Position numbers and translations under genes: made by a program
Notes under the pieces: model-generated
Told to the model about the DNA's origin: nothing
What the model saw: the letters and a program-made list of their open reading frames with translations, nothing else
Databases searched by the model: none
Assembly: GCA_031430315.1 (NCBI GenBank)
Contig: JANPBI010000369.1
Span: 1 to 13,486 of the forward strand
From: JAJNPS01 sp031430315
GTDB lineage: Bacteria; Pseudomonadota; Alphaproteobacteria; Rhodobacterales; Rhodobacteraceae
Direction: 5' to 3'
DNA length: 13,486 bases
Shown: positions 1 to 5,706 of the stretch, piece by piece
How the letters are laid out: each line of letters begins with the position of its first letter
Numbering within the stretch: position 1 is the first letter of the stretch

Positions 1-180
1 GATCTCGCCATTTTCGGCATTGGGCAGGGCATCGAGGCCGACAAACCAGGTGCCCCCCGATCGCCATGCGACCCTGGATTGCGCAATGACTTTTCGCGCA
101 ACGGGCAATGCCGCGGCGGCCCAGGCAAGGATCTCCAGATCCGGGCCGATCACTTTCCAGCCTGTCCCTTCCCTTACCAT
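1..180 (-). CDS. Unrecognised protein, N-terminal 60 codons only (cut by window edge)
   Basis: An open frame runs from an ATG at 178-180 on the minus strand to the first base of the window without a stop, giving 60 residues. The protein starts MVREGTGWKVIGPDLEILAW and contains the stretch WRSGGTWFVGLDALPN near residues 39-53. Its ATG overlaps the TAA stop of the preceding TauE/SafE gene (ATGGTAA), which indicates translational coupling and one operon. The aromatic and glycine-rich stretch looks like a conserved motif of a soluble protein. I cannot assign the family: a small oxygenase-like protein is possible, but this is only an impression. The reading frame and overlap are seen directly; the function is unknown. 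Confidence 0.6.
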   Translation of the reverse strand, partial: MVREGTGWKVIGPDLEILAWAAAALPVARKVIAQSRVAWRSGGTWFVGLDALPNAENGEI

Positions 181-992
181 CCGATCACCTTGCGCAACAT
201 GTTGAGCGCGACCAGCGTGATGAAGATTGCAAAGGCACGCTTCAAGGGCCGCGCATCCATCGCATGGGCCAGCCGCACCCCCAAAGGCGTGGTGATCAGC
301 GTCATCGCGATGGTGACGGCAAAGGCGGGTAAATTGACCGCCCCCACGGACCAAGGTGGCGCATGCGCAATTTTCAGCGTCAGGAACCCCAGCGCGGCAG
401 GCACGGCAATGACGACCCCGAACCCCGCCGCCGTTGCCACGGCACGGTGGATCGGCACCGCGTAAAGCGACATCATCGGGACCCCGAAGGTCCCGCCCCC
501 GATCCCCATCAGGGACGAAAAGAACCCAAGGCCCGCGCCAAGGCCCGCGCGGGCCACCCCGCCCGGCATGACCGGCCCCAGCCGCCAGGTGTCGCGCCCG
601 AAGGCCATGTACAGCCCCGCCAACAAGGCCAGAACGCCAAAGATCGCCTGCAAGGTTGCCGATTTCAGCGTCGCCGCCAAAAGAAAACCGCCAATTGCCC
701 CGACCACGATAAAGGGGCCCCACAGGCGCAGGATTGCCCAGTCCACGGCCCCCTTGCTGTGATGGGCCAGCGCCGAGCGGATTGACGTCACAATGATCGT
801 GGCCAGGGACGTGCCGAGGCAGACCTGCATCAACTGATCCCCGCCATAGCCAAGATGGTCGAAGGTATAGAAATAGGCCGGCACCAGCACGATGCCGCCC
901 CCGATCCCCAGAAGGCCCGCAATCACTCCGGCAAAGGCCCCGATGGCCAAGAGCAGCGCCAGCATGGGTAGAAGTGTCACAAGGTCGGGCAT
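174..992 (-). CDS. TauE/SafE-family (DUF81) membrane permease
   Basis: This 272-residue protein is almost entirely hydrophobic, with about eight predicted helices. It has the internal duplication typical of TauE/SafE sulfite/organosulfonate exporters: GIGGG at residues 29-33 (first repeat) and again at 163-167 (second repeat, followed by TFGVPMM). The length matches the family. Members export or import small anions such as sulfite, sulfoacetate or other organic acids across the inner membrane; the substrate cannot be read from sequence. The ATG at 990-992 has only a weak purine-rich stretch upstream. The gene diverges from the MFS gene at 1150 and overlaps the next minus-strand gene by 7 nt. 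Family is confident; substrate is not. Confidence 0.88.
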   Translation of the reverse strand: MPDLVTLLPMLALLLAIGAFAGVIAGLLGIGGGIVLVPAYFYTFDHLGYGGDQLMQVCLGTSLATIIVTSIRSALAHHSKGAVDWAILRLWGPFIVVGAIGGFLLAATLKSATLQAIFGVLALLAGLYMAFGRDTWRLGPVMPGGVARAGLGAGLGFFSSLMGIGGGTFGVPMMSLYAVPIHRAVATAAGFGVVIAVPAALGFLTLKIAHAPPWSVGAVNLPAFAVTIAMTLITTPLGVRLAHAMDARPLKRAFAIFITLVALNMLRKVIGW

Positions 993-1149
993 CAGGGGCC
1001 TTTGTTGGCGCGGGTTTCGGGCACCCTAACGGGCGATGCGCCATGCGGCCAGTGCATGGCGGATATTTTCTTCGGTGGCAGTCTTTTCATTGACATGAAA
1101 CGAGCGTAGGCAGGCCGTCTTCAACACAAAATCGACAGAAAGGCCCGCC
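993..1149. promoter_or_regulatory. Divergent intergenic region between the TauE/SafE and MFS genes
   Basis: These 157 bases separate two divergent genes and must carry both promoters. The only consensus-like element I see is TTGACA at 1090-1095 (plus strand), a possible -35 box for the MFS gene, but no convincing -10 box lies 16-18 bases downstream. A purine-rich AGAAAGG at 1137-1143 is a plausible ribosome binding site for the ATG at 1150. No operator palindrome was recognised. Confidence 0.3.
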
Positions 1150-2346
1150 ATGGCCCGTACGCTTTCATTGACAGCTTATTCCGTCATCCTTGGCCTTGTG
1201 GCCGCCGTTGGCCCCTTTGCCATCGACATGTATCTGCCCGCTATGCCCGCGATCGGGGCAGACTTCGACGCCTCGATGCAGTCGGTGCAATGGACCATCG
1301 TCGCCTATTTCATTGCCTTTGGCCTGGCGCAGCTGGTCTATGGTCCCTGGGCCGATCAGGCGGGACGCAAGCCCCCGATGTATACAGGTTTGGCCTTGTT
1401 CATGGGCGGCACCGTTCTTTGCGCTCTGGCCCCGAGCATCGGCTGGCTGATCGTGGGTCGCCTGATCCAGGGCTTGGGCGGGGCAGCCAACATGGTGGTC
1501 TTGCGCGCCGTCATCCGCGACCTGGCCACGGGGCATTCGGCCACGCGGATGATGTCGACGATCATGATCGTCATCGCAGTGTCACCGCTGTTGGCGCCAT
1601 TGTCGGGGTCGGCCCTGCTGACTTTTGGCACCTGGCGGCTGATCTTCTGGGCGCTGCTGATCGCGGCAGCCCTGAGCTTTTTCCTGATCCACTATGCCCT
1701 GCCTGAGACGCTGACCGACGCCAACCGCCAAAAATTCGATCTGGCCACAACTTGGACCGGCACCAAGGCGCTGCTTATGGACCGGCCGTTCATGGTGATG
1801 ACATTTCTGGCCGGGTTTGCTTTTGCCAGTTTCTTTGTCTTCATTGCCGCCGCATCGTTTGTCTATACCGGCCAGTTCGGCCTAAGCCCGACGCAGTTCT
1901 CGCTGGCCTTTGCCTTCAATGCGGTCGGGTTTTTCGCGGCCTCTCAGTTTGCGACCCCTCTGGCGCGCAAGATGGGCACGCTGCGGATGATCTATCTGGC
2001 CACCGCCGGCTTTGCGCTGGCGACCTTTGCCGGGTTCGGGCTGGGTCTGGCGGGTCTTGCCACGCTGCCCGTGACGATGGCGGCACTGTTTGTCGGCAAC
2101 ATGTTCTTGGGGGTGATCCTGCCTACCGCCCAGGTGCAGGCGCTGGAAGATCACGGGTCCAACGCCGGATTGGCGTCGTCGCTCGGCGGTACGATGCAGA
2201 TGGTGGCGGCGGGCGTGCTGGTCGCGGCAGCGGGGCCGTTCCTTGACGGCACCGTGGTGCCGATGCAGGGCGCGATTGCGGTCTGCGGGGCACTGGCATT
2301 GGCTTTGTCGCTGCTGATCCCGCGTCAGGCGGCGGCGGAGGCCTGA
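1150..2346 (+). CDS. Bcr/CflA-family multidrug efflux MFS transporter
   Basis: This is a 398-residue major facilitator with about 12 helices, the usual length for proton-driven drug efflux proteins of the DHA1 Bcr/CflA group. The hallmark DMYLPAMP lies at residues 26-33 at the end of helix 1. MFS motif A (GPWADQAGRKPP) is at 65-76 in the loop between helices 2 and 3, and RLIQGLGG is at 104-111 in helix 4. It would sit in the inner membrane and export small molecules; in relatives these include bicyclomycin, sulfonamides, chloramphenicol or cysteine. The ATG at 1150 is preceded by AGAAAGG with a 6-base spacer. Its last 22 bases overlap the 3' end of convergent dusA. No local regulator is visible, and the substrate is unknown. 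Confidence 0.9.
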   Translation: MARTLSLTAYSVILGLVAAVGPFAIDMYLPAMPAIGADFDASMQSVQWTIVAYFIAFGLAQLVYGPWADQAGRKPPMYTGLALFMGGTVLCALAPSIGWLIVGRLIQGLGGAANMVVLRAVIRDLATGHSATRMMSTIMIVIAVSPLLAPLSGSALLTFGTWRLIFWALLIAAALSFFLIHYALPETLTDANRQKFDLATTWTGTKALLMDRPFMVMTFLAGFAFASFFVFIAAASFVYTGQFGLSPTQFSLAFAFNAVGFFAASQFATPLARKMGTLRMIYLATAGFALATFAGFGLGLAGLATLPVTMAALFVGNMFLGVILPTAQVQALEDHGSNAGLASSLGGTMQMVAAGVLVAAAGPFLDGTVVPMQGAIAVCGALALALSLLIPRQAAAEA

Positions 2347-3311
2347 AGACTGGCAAGGGCGTCGTCAAGGACACCCAACCCCGCACCTGGGCGGTTGGCC
2401 TGATCCGATAGCACCCGCCGCCAGCCCCGCGCGCCGGGCTGGCCGTGAAAAAGGCCAAGCATGTGGCGGGTGATCTGATGCAGACGCCCGCCGTTGGCCA
2501 GATGGTCCGCAATGTAGAGGCGCATGGCGTCAACCACCTCTACCGGATCAGGCGCGAAGCTGTCGCCCCAAAGCGCGTCCGCTCCGATCAATACTGACGC
2601 CGGATCGTGATAGGCAGCCCGCCCCAGCATCACCCCGTCAAGGCCTTGCGCAAGAAAATCCCGCGCCTGATCAAGGCTGGTGATGCCGCCATTGATGCAG
2701 ATGGTCAGCTGGGGAAAGGCCTGCTTCATGCGGACCACAAGGCCGTAGTCGAGCGGCGGCACTTCGCGGTTTTCCTTGGGTGAAAGACCCTGCAGCCACG
2801 CCTTGCGGGCATGAATGACGATATGGGTCACCCCTGCCCTGCTGACCTTTTCGATAAAGTCGGGCAGGACGGTTTCCGGGTCCTGGTCATCCACACCGAT
2901 GCGGCATTTCACCGTGACGGGCACCGGGCTGGCCTCCAGCATCGCCGACAGGCAATCGGCTACAAGCTGTGGGCGCTCCATCAGCACCGCACCAAAACAA
3001 CCCGACTGCACCCGGTCAGACGGGCAGCCCACATTCAGGTTGATCTCGTCATAGCCAAAGTGTGCCGCCAGTGTAACCGCCTGCGCCAGCTCTGCTGGAT
3101 CCGACCCGCCGAGCTGCAAGGCGACAGGATGCTCCGCTGCGTGATGCGCCAAGAGGCGGGCGCGTGGTCCATGGATGACGGCGGGGGCGGTGACCATCTC
3201 GGTATAAAGCATCGCCCGGCGCGTCATCTGGCGGTGAAAGTACCGGCAATGGCGGTCGGTCCAGTCCATCATGGGGGCAATGGACAGTCTATGTGGTTGA
3301 TATTCTGTCAT
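2325..3311 (-). CDS. dusA: tRNA-dihydrouridine(20/20a) synthase DusA
   Basis: This is an FMN-dependent, NADPH-using enzyme that reduces U20/U20a of tRNA to dihydrouridine. The 328-residue protein opens with the family signature LSIAPMMDWTDRHCRYFHRQ and carries NVGCPSDRVQSG. The Cys at residue 96 in that motif is the conserved proton-donor cysteine of Dus enzymes. Further Dus/TIM-barrel motifs are VKCRIGVDD and ICINGGI (the phosphate-binding strand of FMN). I chose the ATG at 3309-3311 (MTEYQPHRLS) over the TTG at 3327-3329, because the family starts close to the AP-M-MDWTD motif and AAAGAA precedes the ATG. Its 3' end overlaps the MFS gene by 22 bp. Its 5' side adjoins a degraded mobile-element patch. 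Confidence 0.95.
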   Translation of the reverse strand: MTEYQPHRLSIAPMMDWTDRHCRYFHRQMTRRAMLYTEMVTAPAVIHGPRARLLAHHAAEHPVALQLGGSDPAELAQAVTLAAHFGYDEINLNVGCPSDRVQSGCFGAVLMERPQLVADCLSAMLEASPVPVTVKCRIGVDDQDPETVLPDFIEKVSRAGVTHIVIHARKAWLQGLSPKENREVPPLDYGLVVRMKQAFPQLTICINGGITSLDQARDFLAQGLDGVMLGRAAYHDPASVLIGADALWGDSFAPDPVEVVDAMRLYIADHLANGGRLHQITRHMLGLFHGQPGARGWRRVLSDQANRPGAGLGVLDDALASLQASAAA

Positions 3312-3756
3312 TTTGTTCTTTAGTCTCAAGTTGTTCGCCGCGCTGCGTACCCGCCGCCTCTACTCCGCGATTTCACCGCTTTTCGCCACGCTACGACGAC
3401 TCACTGCACACGGATTGCACACGAAATGCCGACCATCGCAGAGCTTCTCTCCGGCTCGTGGCGCGGCCAGGTTAGCCGCAAGAGTTTGTATGTCAGCGAG
3501 ACGCACCACTCGCCGCGACGATGCGCTCCGCTGGTCCCGTTTAGCCGAGCTGTCGGTCGACCGCAACGAAACGCCTGTCAGCTCGCGGATCGATCGGCTG
3601 ACGAAGTTCGGGGCGCTGGTGCGGCGGCACATCGAGGACATGACGGCCGTCGGAAAACTGCCCCCGGATGCTGCTGATCCGCGACCGAATGGACCCGCGC
3701 AACAGGTAAGGCGCCAAGCTGGCCAGGGTCGCCACTGCTGTTCGCGCGACGACGCG
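3312..3756. other. Gene-free degraded stretch upstream of dusA
   Basis: No intact gene was found here on either strand. The long open frames lack ribosome binding sites and resemble no family I know. One plus-strand frame has a protein-like run (RWSRLAELSVDRNETP and SRIDRLTKFGALVRRHIEDM, about 3530-3645). It is followed in another frame by MLLIRDRMDPRNR ending in a stop at about 3708-3710. This could be a frame-broken gene remnant, but I cannot name the family. The dusA promoter must lie in the first part, on the minus strand, but no clear -35/-10 pair is visible. The stretch runs directly into the IS3-family remnant to its right. The whole patch is best read as scarred insertion territory. 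Confidence 0.5.
3405..3423. repeat. Short direct repeat TGCACACG x2
   Basis: TGCACACG occurs at 3405-3412 and again at 3416-3423, separated by GAT, giving an 11-bp period of about one helical turn. Such spacing is typical of paired protein-binding sites. It lies about 100 bp upstream of the dusA start, in the degraded patch. No second copy elsewhere in the window was noticed. The match is visible in the sequence, but a functional role is speculative. Confidence 0.3.
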
Positions 3757-4010
3757 GCTGTCCTGCGCAACCAAGACCTCGTGGTGTCGATGAACGGCAA
3801 GGGAAACTGCCATGGCACCCCGGCCATTTGGCGCATCCTTACATCCGTCAATGCCGAACCGGTCTAGCACCGGAGCTGGCAAGCCCGCCGCGACATCAAC
3901 GTTGCGCACTTTGCGTACATTACGGCTTTTACAATCCACGCCGCAGGCACTCGGGCATGGCTGGAAAAGTCCCATGGCTTTCGAACGGACGGCCGCGCAA
4001 GACGAGCACC
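3757..4010 (+). pseudogene. Decayed C-terminal fragment of an IS3-family transposase (OrfB/DDE domain)
   Basis: Reading across three frames restores the end of an IS3-type integrase core. The first frame (3757-3864) gives LVVSMNGKGNCHG, matching the family's S-M-S-x-K-G-N-C-x-D-N region, followed by NAEPV. A TAG at 3865-3867 interrupts it. The same frame continues as HRSWQARRDINVAHFAYI to 3921. A second frame (3924-3953) gives GFYNPRRRHS, the family's signature near the C terminus. A third frame (from 3959) gives GWKSPMAFERTAA. Comparison with the usual order (YI-x-GFYNPRRRHS-AL-GWKSP-AFE) implies two one-base deletions, at about 3922 and 3954-3958, plus the nonsense codon. OrfA and the upstream catalytic DDE part are absent. 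The fragment is certainly inactive. Confidence 0.82.
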
Positions 4011-4011
4011 T

Positions 4012-4038
4012 GACCGGAACCAAACTGGTGCGGGTTCA
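4012..4038. repeat. Probable right terminal inverted repeat of the IS3-family remnant
   Basis: Just downstream of the transposase end, CTGACCGGAACCAAA leads into CTGGTGCGGGTTCA, which ends at 4038. Terminal CA on the right (TG read inward), preceded by a GGAAC-AAA-type block, is the usual layout of IS3-family right ends. No matching left end (a copy starting TGAACC) was found upstream as far as dusA, which fits a 5'-truncated element. The boundary is inferred from family layout, not from a target duplication. Confidence 0.5.
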
Positions 4039-4161
4039 TGGTCCTTTCTGCGACCAAAGATGGCTTATGGCGAAAACGACGCAACCGATGGCGGAAACGG
4101 AAGGGGTTGTGCGAGCGGCCCGGGTGAGAACGGATGGGACGGACAAAGGGTAATCTGGACT
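4039..4161. promoter_or_regulatory. Leader between the IS3 remnant and the sox-like operon
   Basis: These 123 bases are all that separates the IS3-type end from the beta-subunit start, so the operon promoter must lie here or inside the IS remnant. I see no strong -35/-10 pair. TAATCT at 4151-4156 resembles a -10 box, but it is only five bases before the ATG and has no -35 partner. AAAGGG at 4145-4150 is the likely ribosome binding site, 11 bases before the ATG. A small stem (TGGTC 4039-4043 with GACCA 4052-4056) is too weak to call a regulatory structure. No riboswitch was recognised. Confidence 0.3.
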
Positions 4162-5412
4162 ATGCGCTATTCCGGTTTGAGAGTGATTGCCGAGGCCCTG
4201 ACGGGCCATAAGGGATGGAAACCCGTCTGGCGCGACCCGGCCCCGCAGGCAGAGTATGACTACATAATTGTGGGTGGCGGCGGACATGGTCTGGCCACGG
4301 CGTATTACCTCGCCAAGGAGTTCAAGCAGGCGCGTATCGCCGTGCTGGAAAAGGGCTATCTTGGCGGCGGGAACGTGGGGCGGAATACCACGATCATCCG
4401 CTCCAATTACCTTCTCGATGGCAACGAGCCGTTCTATGAATTCTCGCTGAAGCTGTGGGAAGGGCTGGAGCAGGACTTCAACTACAACGCCATGGTCAGC
4501 CAGCGCGGCATCATGAACCTGATCCATACCGATGCGCAGCGTGATGCCTTTACCCGGCGCGGCAACGGGATGATCCTGAATGGTGCAGATGCGGAATTGC
4601 TGAACCGCGACGAAGTGCGCGCGATCTACCCGTTCCTGAATTTCGACAATGCGCGCTTTCCGATCAAAGGGGCACTTGCGCAGCGGCGCGGCGGCACGGT
4701 CCGCCATGATGCGGTGGCGTGGGGGTACGCCCGGGGTGCCGATATGCGCGGCGTCGATCTGATCCAGAACTGTGAAGTCACGGGGATGCGGATCGAAGCG
4801 GGTCGTATCCTGGGGGTGGAAACCTCGCGTGGGTTCATCGGGGCCAAAAAGGTTGGCGTGGCGGTGGCGGGGTCGTCGTCTCGGGTCATGGCCCATGCGG
4901 GGATGCGGTTGCCGATGGAAAGCCACGTCTTGCAGGCCTTTGTCAGCGAAGGGCTGAAGCCTTTGATCGACGGGGTGATGACCTTTGGTGCGGGGCATTT
5001 CTATGTCAGCCAGTCCGACAAGGGCGGGCTGGTGTTTGGCGGTGACATCGACGGATACAACTCCTACGCACAGCGCGGCAATCTGCCGGTGATCGAGGAT
5101 GTCGCCGAGGGCGGCATGGCGCTGATGCCGATGATCGGACGCGCAAGGCTTCTGCGGACCTGGGGCGGCATCATGGACATGTCGATGGATGGCAGCCCGA
5201 TCATCGACAAGACCCATGTCGAGGGGCTCTATTTCAACGGTGGCTGGTGCTATGGCGGGTTCAAGGCGACGCCGGCGAGTGGGTGGTGCTTTGCGCATCT
5301 GTTGGCCACCGATACCCCGCACAAGACGGCCACAGCCTACCGGTTCGACCGCTTTCTCAAGGGGTTGATGATTGACGAAAAGGGCCAAGGCGCCCAGCCG
5401 AACCTGCATTAG
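4162..5412 (+). CDS. soxB: Sarcosine oxidase-like beta subunit (FAD/FMN amine oxidase)
   Basis: This is the catalytic subunit of the heterotetrameric sarcosine-oxidase family, which oxidises an N-methyl amine using FAD and passes electrons to covalent FMN and then oxygen. The 416-residue protein starts MRYSGLRVIAEALTGHKGW, a typical beta-subunit N terminus. It has the dinucleotide-binding motif VGGGGHGLATAYYLAKE (37-53) and GRNTTIIRSNY (73-83). His182 lies in GGTVRHDAVAWGYARGAD, about where the family attaches FMN covalently. I chose the ATG at 4162; the frame is open back to 4060, but that extension reads into non-conserved, IS-flanking sequence. AAAGGG lies 11 bases upstream. It is the first gene of a beta-delta-alpha-gamma operon, 9 bases before the delta gene. 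Sarcosine is the textbook substrate, but other N-methyl compounds are possible. Confidence 0.9.
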   Translation: MRYSGLRVIAEALTGHKGWKPVWRDPAPQAEYDYIIVGGGGHGLATAYYLAKEFKQARIAVLEKGYLGGGNVGRNTTIIRSNYLLDGNEPFYEFSLKLWEGLEQDFNYNAMVSQRGIMNLIHTDAQRDAFTRRGNGMILNGADAELLNRDEVRAIYPFLNFDNARFPIKGALAQRRGGTVRHDAVAWGYARGADMRGVDLIQNCEVTGMRIEAGRILGVETSRGFIGAKKVGVAVAGSSSRVMAHAGMRLPMESHVLQAFVSEGLKPLIDGVMTFGAGHFYVSQSDKGGLVFGGDIDGYNSYAQRGNLPVIEDVAEGGMALMPMIGRARLLRTWGGIMDMSMDGSPIIDKTHVEGLYFNGGWCYGGFKATPASGWCFAHLLATDTPHKTATAYRFDRFLKGLMIDEKGQGAQPNLH

Positions 5413-5421
5413 GAGCAAGCG

Positions 5422-5706
5422 ATGATCATCAACCATCCCCTCCTCGGCCCCCGTGACGCGCAGGAATTCGTCTATCTCGGCGACGCCAAACTGATGCACC
5501 GCCCCGACGGGATGACCGCCGGAATCGACGCCTTCCATGACTATCTCTACAACCGCGACAACCCCGCTGGCGAGCATCGCGAGCTTTGGTATCATGAGCA
5601 GGGGGATCGGTCCTGGCTGGTGGTCACCCGAAATACGGTAACGCATGAGATCACGCGAGTGGAACTGGCGCGTGATGTGGCGCGGGCCGAGGGGCGTTCG
5701 AAATGA
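5422..5706 (+). CDS. soxD: Sarcosine oxidase-like delta subunit, zinc ligands mostly replaced
   Basis: This 94-residue protein matches the small structural delta subunit in length, operon position and pattern (GPRDAQEF at 9-16, the YLYNRDNPAGEHRELWYH run at 41-58, then RNTVTHE). Canonical delta subunits bind zinc through a CxxC pair near the N terminus and an H-x3-C near residue 60. Here the N-terminal pair reads HPLL (His5, Leu8), and the second pair is His58 and Asp62. Only the histidine is kept, and the protein has no cysteine at all. Either the zinc is lost or another ligand set is used. The gene starts with ATG after AGGAG (5412-5416) and overlaps the alpha gene by 4 nt (ATGA). The subunit assignment rests mainly on context and pattern. 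Confidence 0.85.
   Translation: MIINHPLLGPRDAQEFVYLGDAKLMHRPDGMTAGIDAFHDYLYNRDNPAGEHRELWYHEQGDRSWLVVTRNTVTHEITRVELARDVARAEGRSK

Noticed and set aside
1081..1120. Full sigma70 promoter for the MFS gene built on TTGACA at 1090
   Set aside because: No acceptable -10 box at 16-18 bases; only the -35-like hexamer can be noted.
3313..3867. Plus-strand open frame of 184 codons as an intact gene
   Set aside because: Its last part is the IS3 transposase fragment in one of three broken frames, its first part lacks a ribosome binding site and recognisable motifs, and it begins within the dusA leader.
3360..4023. Overlapping minus-strand open frames in the degraded patch
   Set aside because: They lie opposite the IS3 remnant, have biased composition and no family resemblance.
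4060..4161. 34-residue N-terminal extension of the beta subunit
   Set aside because: The frame is open, but the extension is glycine-rich and unlike any beta subunit, and the normal N terminus begins at the ATG at 4162 with its own AAAGGG.
4039..4161. Riboswitch (glycine or THF type) ahead of the sox-like operon
   Set aside because: Considered because of the pathway, but no conserved core or strong paired helices could be found in the 123-base leader.
4036..5646. Long minus-strand open frame (536 codons) opposite the beta and delta genes
   Set aside because: It is the antisense shadow of a well-conserved beta subunit in high-GC DNA; it has no family motif, is rich in His/Arg/Pro/Asp as such shadows are, and has no ribosome binding site.
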